Origin: Christensenellaceae bacterium
GTDB taxonomy: Bacteria; Bacillota; Clostridia; Christensenellales; Aristaeellaceae
NCBI GenBank assembly: GCA_012518615.1
Contig: JAAYRU010000038.1
Span: 1 to 64,000 of the forward strand
Reading direction: 5' to 3'
DNA length: 64,000 nucleotides
A program made the translations under genes and the position numbers. The notes under the pieces were generated by a model. It worked only from the letters and a program-made list of their open reading frames with translations, did not search any database and had not been told where the DNA came from. This document shows, one piece after another, positions 1 to 7,766 of the stretch. Position 1 is the first letter of the stretch. Every line of letters starts with the position of its first letter.

Positions 1-1
1 C

Positions 2-115
2 GATGACGATGAAGATGACGACAACGATTATGATGGCGATGACGATGATGATGACGACAACGATTATGATAGCGATGACGATGATGATGATGACAACGAC
101 GATGATGACGATTGA
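2..115 (+). CDS. C-terminal end of an acidic-tailed protein (5' truncated by window edge)
   Basis: Reading from base 2, 37 codons are open to a TGA at 113-115 and encode almost only Asp, with Asn, Tyr, Gly and Ser at regular positions. This composition matches the tail of the complete gene at 476-1492, so I read it as the end of a tandem paralogue whose body lies outside the window. The other frame over the same bases is also open but gives a Met/Thr ladder, the usual shadow of GAT/GAC repeats. Function cannot be judged from the tail. A strong hairpin follows at 151-184. Confidence 0.65.
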   Translation, partial: DDDEDDDNDYDGDDDDDDDNDYDSDDDDDDDNDDDDD

Positions 116-150
116 TAATGAAAAAACTAAAAATATCTCAGTGTTATATT

Positions 151-184
151 TTATGCGCCATATGGTAAATCCATTGGCGCATAA
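151..184 (+). terminator. Hairpin after the truncated acidic gene, probable terminator
   Basis: TTATGCGCCA at 151-160 pairs perfectly with TGGCGCATAA at 175-184. ATGG at 162-165 pairs with CCAT at 171-174 inside it, leaving T161 bulged and a TAAAT loop. The following sequence, GCGTTTTCTT, is only a modest U tract. It starts 36 bases after the stop codon, fitting a terminator for the upstream gene. Confidence 0.55.
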
Positions 185-354
185 GCGTTTTCTTGTGCGT
201 CTTTTCCGCTTTGGCGTTGCCTTGCTCAGTCAGCATAGGATCCACTATGCATCCTTCACAAGTCTTAGCCAAACCGAAAAATTCGCTACAATAAAATCGC
301 TGTTCTAAAAGCAAAAAAGTATTAGCGAAAGCCAAACATGGCTTGTAAGAAAAA

Positions 355-405
355 TGTTAGAAAACTAACAAAAGGCTTATGGATTATTACTGGACTGGAT
401 ATAAT
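355..405 (+). promoter_or_regulatory. Probable promoter of the PepSY gene, with a palindrome upstream
   Basis: A perfect TATAAT lies at 400-405, 70 bases before the start codon. No good -35 is seen (TTATGG at 377-382 is at 17-bp spacing). TGTTAG-AAAA-CTAACA at 355-370 is a perfect inverted repeat just upstream and could be an operator. The ribosome-binding site AAGAAAGGA ends at 464, ten bases before the ATG. Confidence 0.4.
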
Positions 406-475
406 ACAATTACGCTGTGCTGAACACCTGCAGGCAGCACCGTAAAAAGACTAAGTAAGAAAGGAACAAGAACCA

Positions 476-1492
476 ATGAAAAAATTTTTTGCAACAATAC
501 TAGCACTTAGCATGATGCTATCCACAGCGGCATTCGCCGCAGGCGAAAGCCCCCAGGAGCTGGAAGCCCGCAAACAGGTACCGGCAACCGCAGTACTTAC
601 CTCTACCGATTCTGATGGAAACACTACCGACTACTATTACAAAGACAAGGTATCTAAAACCAATTATAAGGTTAGCGTATCAAAAGAACCTCTTCAGGTA
701 ATAAGCACTGCCTCAAAGGTGGCGGGCAATAAAGGTGGCAGAGCCGTTGTATTAAGCCAACAGCAGGCGGAAGATATGGCAAAGGAATATTATGCCGGCG
801 CCAATGTACTTGGAAGCTTTGTACGCAAAAATGATGACCGCTTTGAATATCTCGTACTTTTTGATATAGGTGACGGTCGCCTTTACCGCTCAAGCCTAAA
901 CGCGGAAAACGGCAAACTAATAGGCACGGGAGTAAAGTTTTCATCGGCAACGGAAGGCGAAATAGCACTTTTTGAAGCGGCTGCCAACGCAAAAGCATTG
1001 AGACCCGATGGCCATATTATGGACATAGAGCTTGAACAAAAAGATGGCAAACGCGTTTATGAAGTAAAAATTTGGGAAAACAACAAAGAAGTAGAAATAA
1101 AACTGGATGCAGTTACCGGAGAGCTTGTAGAGCAAGATGACACTAAAGCAGCCAAGAGCGTACCTGCCCAGAGCTATAAAGAAGGTGTGGAGCTTACCAA
1201 TATAGATGATGACGATGCCAATGTTGTTGATGAAGTGAAAGATGCTACTGACGCTGTTGACGAAGTGAAAGATGCTACTGACGCTGTTGATGAAGTGAAA
1301 GATGCTACTGACGATGACGACGATAACGACGACGACGATAACGACGACGACGATAACGACGACGACGATAACGACGATGATGATGACGATGATAATGATA
1401 ACGACGACGACGATAACGACGATGATGATGACGATGATAATGATAACGACGATGACGACGACGATGATGACGATGATGGGGATGATGACTAA
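476..1492 (+). CDS. Secreted PepSY-domain protein with Asp/Asn-rich tail
   Basis: 338 residues. Residues 1-22 form a signal peptide ending AFA-A with no lipobox Cys. About 160-220 is a PepSY-type module (acidic start, KRVYEVKIWENNKEVEIKLDA core, TGEL turn), and a more divergent copy may precede it at about 95-150. Residues 251-280 are three exact-period copies of VDEVKDATDA, and 281-338 is nearly pure Asp with regular Asn. PepSY modules usually act as inhibitory or binding domains outside the membrane. The tail suggests calcium or other cation binding, which is inference. The preceding truncated gene has the same kind of tail, so this is a tandem pair. Its own promoter and terminator make it monocistronic. 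Confidence 0.7.
   Translation: MKKFFATILALSMMLSTAAFAAGESPQELEARKQVPATAVLTSTDSDGNTTDYYYKDKVSKTNYKVSVSKEPLQVISTASKVAGNKGGRAVVLSQQQAEDMAKEYYAGANVLGSFVRKNDDRFEYLVLFDIGDGRLYRSSLNAENGKLIGTGVKFSSATEGEIALFEAAANAKALRPDGHIMDIELEQKDGKRVYEVKIWENNKEVEIKLDAVTGELVEQDDTKAAKSVPAQSYKEGVELTNIDDDDANVVDEVKDATDAVDEVKDATDAVDEVKDATDDDDDNDDDDNDDDDNDDDDNDDDDDDDNDNDDDDNDDDDDDDNDNDDDDDDDDDDGDDD
1226..1315 (+). repeat. Three 30-bp in-frame tandem repeats
   Basis: Units at 1226-1255, 1256-1285 and 1286-1315 differ by one or two bases and each encodes VDEVKDATDA (the last VDEVKDATDD). They form a spacer between the PepSY module and the acidic tail. Confidence 0.85.
1316..1489 (+). repeat. GAT/GAC/AAC microsatellite with a 45-bp exact duplication
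   Basis: The tail is built from GACGACGACGATAAC 15-mers (1328-1342, 1343-1357, 1358-1372, 1403-1417) and a 30-bp unit. 1358-1402 and 1403-1447 are an exact 45-bp tandem duplication. In-frame length change by slippage is expected for such DNA. Confidence 0.85.
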
Positions 1493-1551
1493 TTATCTCA
1501 AATGCTAAACAAAAAAGCGCCGTACAATTCGGAGCTTAAAACCAAAAACAT

Positions 1552-1590
1552 AGCGGTTCCTGCGATTATACCGGAATCGCTTTGTATTTT
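1552..1590 (+). terminator. Rho-independent terminator of the PepSY gene
   Basis: AGCGGTTCC at 1552-1560 pairs with GGAATCGCT at 1573-1581 (one G-U pair), followed by TTGTATTTT. Confidence 0.7.
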
Positions 1591-1725
1591 CCCGTTGTTG
1601 GGAGTATATAAAAAAGTTAGTTGATTGCATTGTGGCTTAATAATCCCTTGCGTTTTTTAGAAAGCAGAATAATCAAAATCTTTCTATGCTTATGTAAAAC
1701 ATTTGTAAATTGCCCTTAAAAGCCA

Positions 1726-1754
1726 TTTTAAGATTTTAAAAGCTGTGGTATAAT
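1726..1754 (+). promoter_or_regulatory. Promoter of the remA-rsmA operon
   Basis: Extended -10 TGGTATAAT with TATAAT at 1749-1754. The -35 at 17-bp spacing is weak (TTTTAA, 1726-1731), as is common when the extended TGn is present. It lies 65 bases before the remA start. Confidence 0.55.
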
Positions 1755-1819
1755 AAGATATCGAGGGATGAGCGCGAGCTTTTTTCTTGACGATTTTATT
1801 ATATAGGAGGGGTATTTTT

Positions 1820-2062
1820 ATGCAAATGTTGAATATCGGTTTTGGTAATGCCGTCAAAACGGAACGGATTATATCTATAGTGGCTCCAGATTCCGCCCCA
1901 ATACGCCGCATGGTGCAGGATGCCAGAGAGAACAAAAACCTTGTCGATGCCACAAGCGGCAGGCGCACAAGAGCTGTTGTAATAATGGACTCTGGGCATA
2001 TAGTATTATCAAGCCTACAGCCTGAAACCCTAACCAACCGCATACACGATAAGGGGGACTAA
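1820..2062 (+). CDS. remA: RemA-like regulatory protein (DUF370)
   Basis: 80 residues from the ATG at 1820, placed 7 bases after AGGAGGGG. An upstream in-frame ATG at 1787 has no such site and would add residues the family lacks. Family signatures are the N-terminal MLNIGFGN and the central [18 protein letters not shown], then QPET near the end. In Bacillus subtilis RemA is a DNA-binding activator of matrix and osmolyte genes, and the family is widely placed just before gmk, as here. It is first in the housekeeping operon and ends 3 bases before gmk. Confidence 0.9.
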   Translation: MQMLNIGFGNAVKTERIISIVAPDSAPIRRMVQDARENKNLVDATSGRRTRAVVIMDSGHIVLSSLQPETLTNRIHDKGD

Positions 2063-2065
2063 GCC

Positions 2066-2671
2066 TTGAAGGAAGTGCGCAAAGGCATGTTGATAGTAAT
2101 CTCCGGTCCCTCAGGTACGGGCAAGGGTACGCTCTGCAATAGGCTACTTCATAATGATACCAGCCTTCGCTTTTCAGTTAGCGTAACGACCCGCGCAAGG
2201 CGGGAGGGCGAGATAGACGGAGTACACTATCATTTCATAAGCGAGCAAAAGTATGATGAACTGCTTAAGCAGGACTGCTTCCTTGAACATGCCACTGTGC
2301 ACGGACATAGATACGGCACACTTGAAGCCCCGGTAGATGAGGGGATAGAAAAAGGTCATAATATACTACTTGATATCGACCCGCAAGGCGCAATAAGCGT
2401 TATGGATAAAAGACCGGACTGCGTGTCCATATTTATACTTCCCCCAAGTTATGAGGCGCTGAGAGTTCGCTTGCACACGCGCAACACGGATGACCCTGAG
2501 GAAATAAAAAGGCGTCTTAATAACGCGAGGGGAGAGGTTGAAAAACTATCCCGCTACCAATACGCGGTTGTAAATGATGACTTACAAATGGCTTACGAAA
2601 AGCTGAGCCATATAATATCTGCGGAAAAACAGCGTACCAACAGGTATTTTCCCGCAATAGAGGATTTTTAG
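2066..2671 (+). CDS. gmk: Guanylate kinase
   Basis: 201 residues, the normal length. It phosphorylates GMP to GDP with ATP in the cytoplasm. The P-loop GPSGTGKGT is at residues 14-22, followed by the GMP-binding TTRARREGEIDGVHYHF region (about 42-58) and the IDPQGA segment. I take the TTG at 2066 as start because AAGGGGG sits 8 bases before it. An internal ATG at 2087 would also keep the P-loop but has a poorer site. It lies between remA and rpoZ, a classic Firmicutes order. Confidence 0.93.
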   Translation: MKEVRKGMLIVISGPSGTGKGTLCNRLLHNDTSLRFSVSVTTRARREGEIDGVHYHFISEQKYDELLKQDCFLEHATVHGHRYGTLEAPVDEGIEKGHNILLDIDPQGAISVMDKRPDCVSIFILPPSYEALRVRLHTRNTDDPEEIKRRLNNARGEVEKLSRYQYAVVNDDLQMAYEKLSHIISAEKQRTNRYFPAIEDF

Positions 2672-2679
2672 GAGGAAAA

Positions 2680-2892
2680 ATGGCTATAAACGAACCCAAT
2701 CTCGAAGAGCTGCTTGAAAAAAACCCAAGCGCATATACGCTGGTTGTTGAAGCGTCAAAGCGTGCGAGGGAACTTATAGACGGAGCTCAGCCCCTAGTTG
2801 AGCCCGGCAAAAAGAAACCCCTTAGCATAGCGATAGAAGAAATAAACAGAGGGCTTATAACCTCTCATAGGAAGCTGTCAGAAGAGGACTAA
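2680..2892 (+). CDS. rpoZ: DNA-directed RNA polymerase omega subunit
   Basis: 70 residues. The NPSAYTLVVEASKRAREL segment and the later KKPLSIAIEEINRG helix are the hallmarks of omega, which chaperones the beta-prime subunit. AGGAGG lies just before the ATG. It follows gmk by 8 bases and is followed by coaBC after one base, so the three are surely co-transcribed. Confidence 0.92.
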   Translation: MAINEPNLEELLEKNPSAYTLVVEASKRARELIDGAQPLVEPGKKKPLSIAIEEINRGLITSHRKLSEED

Positions 2893-2893
2893 T

Positions 2894-4114
2894 ATGCCTT
2901 CTCTATCCGGTAAAAATGTAGTTATGGGCGTAACTGCGGGCATAGCTGCGTATAAGAGCTTAGCTGTGGTTTCCGGTCTTAAGAAGCTCGGCGCTGAAAT
3001 CGATGTAATTATGACTGAAAACGCCTGCAACTTCGTATCTCCGCTAAGCTTTCAAACGCTAAGCGGCAGACCCGTAACTGTGGATATGTTCAAAGAACCC
3101 GCGTTTTGGGAAGTTGAGCACATAGCACTTGCCAGAAAGGCAGACGTGTTTTTGGTTGCGCCCGCAACCGCGAACTTTATAGGTAAATATGCAAACGGCA
3201 TAGCGGATGATATGCTTACAACCACTGTGCTTGCAACTAAGGCCTCTGTTGCGCTTGCTCCTGCAATGAATACAGCCATGTGGGAGCATATTGCTGTGCA
3301 GGAAAACATTTCAAAGCTTAAACAAAGGGGCGCACTCTTTATAGGTCCAGCAAGCGGAATGCTCGCCTGTGGGGAAGTGGGCGCGGGGCGCATGGAAAGC
3401 CCCGAAGAGATAATAAAATTTGTAAGCGATAAGCTCCTCTATAAAGAAGATCTTAAGAATATAAATATAATAGTAACCGCAGGCCCCGCAAAGGAAGCAA
3501 TAGACCCTGTGCGCTTTATAAGCAACCATTCATCAGGTAAAATGGGCTATGCTATAGCTGATGCTGCAAAAGCTCGTGGCGCAAATGTAACTTTGGTTTC
3601 GGGCGCATCTTCTCTCCCTGTGCCAAAGGGAGTAGAATTTTTGCCCTTTAACAGCACGGCGGATTTGCTTTCAATAATGCAGAGCAATTACTCAAGGGCG
3701 GATATTATTATACAGGCAGCCGCTCCAGCGGATTTTACCCCTAAAGAAGTTTCGCCAATTAAAATTAAAAAAGCTGGCAGGGAAACTATATCATTAGAAC
3801 TTTCGCCTACTGTGGATATAGCAAAAGAAATAGGCGAAAAAAAACAAAGCGGGCAAGTGTTCATAGGCTTTGCCGCCGAAACAAACAATGGAAATGAAAA
3901 TGCTATCCGTAAGCTTGATGATAAGAATTTAGATTTAATTGTGCTAAACGACATCACCCAAGAGGGCGCGGGTTTTAATGGGGATACTAACATAGTGTGC
4001 TTTATTACTAAAGATGGCAGTGAGCAGCTCCCCCTTATGACAAAACAGGAAGTCGCCCATAAACTGCTTGATAGGGCGCTTAGCATGTACAAAGGGAAAA
4101 GCTTAAAGGCATGA
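2894..4114 (+). CDS. coaBC: Bifunctional CoaBC: phosphopantothenoylcysteine synthetase/decarboxylase
   Basis: 406 residues, full length, two steps of coenzyme A synthesis. The CoaC half (1-180) has the flavin-binding VTAGIAAYK start, His76 in EHIALARKAD, PAMNTAMW at 123-130 and Cys159 in GMLACGEVGAGR. The CoaB half (about 190-403) begins with TAGPAKEAIDPVRFISNHSSGKMG and has the DLIVLNDI segment used in CTP-dependent ligation. It overlaps priA by 4 bases (ATGA), implying coupled translation. Confidence 0.95.
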   Translation: MPSLSGKNVVMGVTAGIAAYKSLAVVSGLKKLGAEIDVIMTENACNFVSPLSFQTLSGRPVTVDMFKEPAFWEVEHIALARKADVFLVAPATANFIGKYANGIADDMLTTTVLATKASVALAPAMNTAMWEHIAVQENISKLKQRGALFIGPASGMLACGEVGAGRMESPEEIIKFVSDKLLYKEDLKNINIIVTAGPAKEAIDPVRFISNHSSGKMGYAIADAAKARGANVTLVSGASSLPVPKGVEFLPFNSTADLLSIMQSNYSRADIIIQAAAPADFTPKEVSPIKIKKAGRETISLELSPTVDIAKEIGEKKQSGQVFIGFAAETNNGNENAIRKLDDKNLDLIVLNDITQEGAGFNGDTNIVCFITKDGSEQLPLMTKQEVAHKLLDRALSMYKGKSLKA

Positions 4115-6342
4115 GCGCCTTTTGCGATGTATGTGTTGATATTGCGGTAGCGGATACGAACCGCGCCTTTACATATTCTATACCTGAAAACATGCGCGTA
4201 CTTGAGGGTATGCGCGTTATTGTGCCCTTTGGCTCAAGGAAGGTGGAGGGCATAGTTCTTGCTCTTAAAGATGAGGCGCAGGTTGAATTAAGCCGTATAA
4301 AACCTATAATTAGAACGCTTGAAGATTATACTGCCATACTGCCGCCACTTATGCAGCTTGCAAAGGAGATGGCGGATAAATTCAACTGCCCGCTTGCCGC
4401 TACGCTTCGCCTTATGGTGCCCGCGCAGCTTAGAAAAAGCCGAGTAAGCGTAAAAAACGAAAAATTCGCGAGGCTGCTTGTTTCGGGCGAGGATATTAAA
4501 AAGGCTAGGGAAAGCCAATCTCGTGCGCCAAAGCGTCAGCTTTTAATTGACCTTATGTCAGATGGCGAGGAGCATAGTTTATCTACACTAAGGCTGCTTG
4601 TGCGCTCCCCGCTTCTTGCGCTTCAAAAGCTTGAGGAACAGGGCATAGTAGAAATTTTTGAAAAAGAAGTATTCAGAAAGCCTTATCCTGCGGGGCTTGT
4701 AAAAACTGAAGACCCTATACTTACTCCCGGGCAGGAGGAAGTGCTGTCTGAAATAATACCCGCAATAAATAGAGGGCAAGGTTCTTTTTTGCTGCACGGG
4801 GTAACGGGCAGCGGCAAAACAGAGGTATATATACGAGCAGTTCGCCATGCGTTAAAGCTTGGCAAGACTGCAATAGTGCTGGTTCCCGAAATAATATTAA
4901 CCCCGCAGATAGTATCTTGGTTCATATCCCGCTTTGGCGATGTTGCGGCAGTGCTGCACTCCAGATTGTCAGCGGGGGAGCGCTATGATGAGTGGCGCAG
5001 GCTGCGCCTTGGCGATGCAAAGGTGGCTATAGGCGCAAGGAGCGCTGTGTTTGCTCCACTCCAAAACCTTGGTATAATAATAGTGGATGAGGAGCATGAG
5101 CAGAGCTATAGCTCTGAATCCAGCCCCGCATACGATGCAAGGGAGGTTGCGTTAAGCCGCTGTAAAAGGGAGGGAGCGGCGCTTCTGCTTGCAAGCGCGA
5201 CGCCATCTATATTATCCTTTGCAAAAGCAGGTAGAGGGGATTATATGCTTCTTGAAATGCCCGAAAGGGTAAATGCAAAACCTCTGCCCAAGGTACATAT
5301 AGTGGATATGCGTGAGGAGCTGCGCCTTGGTAATACGGGCATATTTTCAAATTTACTTATGCAAAAGCTTGAAGAATGTATAAAAAAGGGCGACCAAGCT
5401 ATGTTATTTGTAAACAGGCGCGGCTATGCGCCAAGTGTGGTATGTAGAAGCTGTGGGGAGCGCTTGCAGTGTAACCAGTGCGATGTTGCACAAACTTACC
5501 ACAGGAGCGATAAACAAATGCACTGCCACTACTGCGGTGCAGTTACTTCAGTGCCTGAGAAATGCCCAAGCTGCGGAAGCAATTTCCTTAAAACTTGCGG
5601 CGTAGGTACCCAAAAGCTAGAAGAAGAGTTAAAACGTTTATTCCCCGGTGTTACTACGGTAAGGCTAGATAACGACACCACCCGCGGCAAGGACGGGCAT
5701 AGAAAGCAGCTTTCAGTGTTTAGGTCTGGAGCCGCGCAGGTAATGGTAGGCACGCAGATGATAGCAAAGGGGCTGGATTTTCCTCAGGTTACTCTTGTTG
5801 GCGCTGTGCTTGCGGATTTATCCCTAAACTTGCCGGATTATAGAGCTGCTGAGCGCACATTTCAGCTGTTAACGCAGCTTGCGGGAAGATCCGGCAGGGG
5901 CGATAGCGAGGGTGAGGTAATAATCCAAAGCTATAAGCCTGAGCATTATGCTATTAAAGCCGCTGCCACGCAGGATTTCAGGAGCTTTTTTAATCAGGAA
6001 TTCAGCCGCAGAAGAAAGGATTTATATCCGCCGTTTACAATAATAGCGCGTATACTGTGCTTAGCGGATGATAATATTATTGCCCGCAAAGTAAGCGGGG
6101 AAATGTTCAGTCTCCTTGATAATAAGCTAAAGGAAAAGCCTTTGTGGAAAAAATCGGTACTGTTTTTTAGGGAGGACGATGCGCCTATTAAGCGCATAAT
6201 GGGCAAACACCGCTCCCAGCTTTTTATAAAAATGGTGGATAATAAACAGGGCGAGGAAGTAATCGCCTATCTTAGTGAAATTAGCAGAATGGAATGGGAT
6301 TGCAGCGTTCAACTGGAAGTAAACCCCGCAACGCTTGCGTAG
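4111..6342 (+). CDS. priA: Primosomal replication restart helicase PriA
   Basis: 743 residues, typical length. The N-terminal DNA-binding region is followed by Walker A GVTGSGKTEVY (about 231-241), the DEEHEQSY Walker B box and SATPS. A zinc-binding stretch with paired Cys sits at CRSCGERLQCNQC and again at CHYCG and CPSCGS. The C-terminal helicase lobe has GTQMIAKGLDFPQVTLV and QLAGRSGRG. It reloads DnaB-type helicase at stalled forks. coaBC-priA-def-fmt is a common order in this phylum. Confidence 0.95.
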   Translation: MSAFCDVCVDIAVADTNRAFTYSIPENMRVLEGMRVIVPFGSRKVEGIVLALKDEAQVELSRIKPIIRTLEDYTAILPPLMQLAKEMADKFNCPLAATLRLMVPAQLRKSRVSVKNEKFARLLVSGEDIKKARESQSRAPKRQLLIDLMSDGEEHSLSTLRLLVRSPLLALQKLEEQGIVEIFEKEVFRKPYPAGLVKTEDPILTPGQEEVLSEIIPAINRGQGSFLLHGVTGSGKTEVYIRAVRHALKLGKTAIVLVPEIILTPQIVSWFISRFGDVAAVLHSRLSAGERYDEWRRLRLGDAKVAIGARSAVFAPLQNLGIIIVDEEHEQSYSSESSPAYDAREVALSRCKREGAALLLASATPSILSFAKAGRGDYMLLEMPERVNAKPLPKVHIVDMREELRLGNTGIFSNLLMQKLEECIKKGDQAMLFVNRRGYAPSVVCRSCGERLQCNQCDVAQTYHRSDKQMHCHYCGAVTSVPEKCPSCGSNFLKTCGVGTQKLEEELKRLFPGVTTVRLDNDTTRGKDGHRKQLSVFRSGAAQVMVGTQMIAKGLDFPQVTLVGAVLADLSLNLPDYRAAERTFQLLTQLAGRSGRGDSEGEVIIQSYKPEHYAIKAAATQDFRSFFNQEFSRRRKDLYPPFTIIARILCLADDNIIARKVSGEMFSLLDNKLKEKPLWKKSVLFFREDDAPIKRIMGKHRSQLFIKMVDNKQGEEVIAYLSEISRMEWDCSVQLEVNPATLA

Positions 6343-6350
6343 GAGGACAG

Positions 6351-6821
6351 ATGGTAAAGAATATTAAGACAATTGGAGATAATGTACTTAGAGGCAAATG
6401 CCGCAAGGTAAACAACTTTGGCAGCGAAAGGCTTAACCTGCTGCTTCGCGACATGGCAGAAACCATGTATGAAGAAAACGGCATAGGGCTTGCCGCGCCG
6501 CAGATAGGCATAAGGCGCCGCGCAATAGTTATAGATATAGGCGAAGGGCTTTATGAGATAATAAACCCCGAAATAGTGTCGCTTAGCGATGAAACAATAG
6601 GCATGGTAGAGGGTTGCCTTAGCGTGCCGGGAAGGCGCGGCTATGTTGTAAGGCCTGAGAAGCTTACATTAAAAGCGCAGGATAGGCTGGGGGAAGAACT
6701 GATAATAGAAGCTGAAGGGCTCTTTGCCCGCTGCATACAACACGAGATGGACCATCTTGATGGTGTACTATATGTAGACAAGATGGAATATGAAGTATTT
6801 GAGGACGAGGAAGACGAATGA
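6351..6821 (+). CDS. def: Peptide deformylase
   Basis: 156 residues from the ATG at 6351, set right after AGGAGGACAG. The longer frame from 6294 would overlap priA by 49 bases. The three metal-site motifs are intact: GIGLAAPQIG, EGCLSVPG (metal Cys) and QHEMDHLDG (two metal His and the catalytic Glu). It removes the formyl group from nascent proteins. It overlaps fmt, which adds that group to the initiator tRNA, by 4 bases. The C-terminal EVFEDEEDE tail is acidic but short. Confidence 0.95.
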   Translation: MVKNIKTIGDNVLRGKCRKVNNFGSERLNLLLRDMAETMYEENGIGLAAPQIGIRRRAIVIDIGEGLYEIINPEIVSLSDETIGMVEGCLSVPGRRGYVVRPEKLTLKAQDRLGEELIIEAEGLFARCIQHEMDHLDGVLYVDKMEYEVFEDEEDE

Positions 6822-7765
6822 AACAGCGCATAGTTTTCATGGGTACGCCCGAATACGCTAGGCAGAGCTTAGAAGCGCTAATTGCTGCTGGTTATAATGT
6901 GGTAGGTGTATTCACCCAGCCTGATAGACCCAAGGGCAGGGGAAAGAAGCTTGTATTAAGCGAAGTAAAAGAATATGCGCTTGAAAAGGGTATAGAGGTA
7001 TACCAGCCCGCAAGGATAAGAAGAGCTGAGGGAGTAGATGCGCTTAAAAAGTTAGAGCCTGATTTGTGTGTAACAGCGGCATTCGGGCAGATTCTATCAG
7101 AGGAAGTGCTGTCGGTACCAAAGCTTGGCACTGTAAATGTACACGCTTCACTACTTCCTAAATATAGGGGTTCATCGCCTGTAAACTGGTGCATAATAAA
7201 CGGGGAAAGCAAAACCGGCGTTACCACAATGATGACAGATAAGGGCATAGATACTGGAGATATATTGCTGCAAAGGGAAACAGATATATTGCCAGGTGAA
7301 ACTGCTGGTGAATTACTTGTGCGCATTGGAAAAATAGGCGCTGAGCTTCTTGTAGAAACGGTTGAAAGGCTTTTTAAGGGGGATTGCCCAAGAACAAAGC
7401 AGGTAGAAAGCGAAAGCTCATACTATCCCATGCTTAAAAAGGAAATGGGGGAGATAGACTTTTCCCTTCCCGCAGAGCGCATAGTAAACCTAGTGCGTGG
7501 ATTAAACCCTTGGCCCGGGGCTTATATAAAGGGCGAAAATATAACGCTTAAAATACATAGCGCAGAGGCAATAGATTATTCGGGGAATGAAGAAAACGGC
7601 ACAATAATTGTAGCTTCACCAAAAGAGGGGCTTATAATAAAAGCCGGTGAGGGCGCTGTAAGCGTTAAAAACTTGCAGGCTCCCGGCAAAAGAGCTATGG
7701 ATATTGATGCATACCTTAGAGGAAATACTCTACCCCAAGGTAAATCCATATATGAAGGAATATAA
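6818..7765 (+). CDS. fmt: Methionyl-tRNA formyltransferase
   Basis: 315 residues. The N-terminal hydrolase fold contains MGTPEYARQSLEAL and the formyl-transfer core with HASLLPKYRGSSPVNWCI, where the catalytic Asn-His-Asp set lies (Asn before VHASLLP, Asp in DKGIDTGDIL). The C-terminal tRNA-binding domain starts near 205 with the FSLPAERIVNLVRGLNPWPGAY signature. Start ATG overlaps the def stop. It works directly with def in initiation and N-terminal processing. Confidence 0.95.
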   Translation: MKQRIVFMGTPEYARQSLEALIAAGYNVVGVFTQPDRPKGRGKKLVLSEVKEYALEKGIEVYQPARIRRAEGVDALKKLEPDLCVTAAFGQILSEEVLSVPKLGTVNVHASLLPKYRGSSPVNWCIINGESKTGVTTMMTDKGIDTGDILLQRETDILPGETAGELLVRIGKIGAELLVETVERLFKGDCPRTKQVESESSYYPMLKKEMGEIDFSLPAERIVNLVRGLNPWPGAYIKGENITLKIHSAEAIDYSGNEENGTIIVASPKEGLIIKAGEGAVSVKNLQAPGKRAMDIDAYLRGNTLPQGKSIYEGI

Positions 7766-7766
7766 T

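Larger units (their letters stand above)
116..475 (+). other. Intergenic region without a recognisable gene
   Basis: These 360 bases separate the two acidic-tail genes. They hold the hairpin at 151-184, a small palindrome at 355-370 and a TATAAT at 400-405. Between about 190 and 350 I see no conserved RNA or protein signal. Short open frames on both strands here lack ribosome-binding sites and look random. Confidence 0.6.
1493..1819 (+). other. Intergenic region before the remA operon
   Basis: 327 bases between the PepSY gene and remA. It contains the terminator at 1552-1590 and the remA promoter at 1726-1754. About 1590-1720 is A+T-rich with no gene or structured RNA that I can recognise. 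Confidence 0.6.

Noticed and set aside
3..308. 101-codon frame starting with a Met/Thr ladder
   Set aside because: It is the shifted frame of the GAT/GAC repeats of the acidic gene; the real frame from base 2 gives the same Asp/Asn tail as 476-1492.
1302..1508. 68-codon Met/Thr-rich frame
   Set aside because: Shadow of the acidic tail of the PepSY gene.
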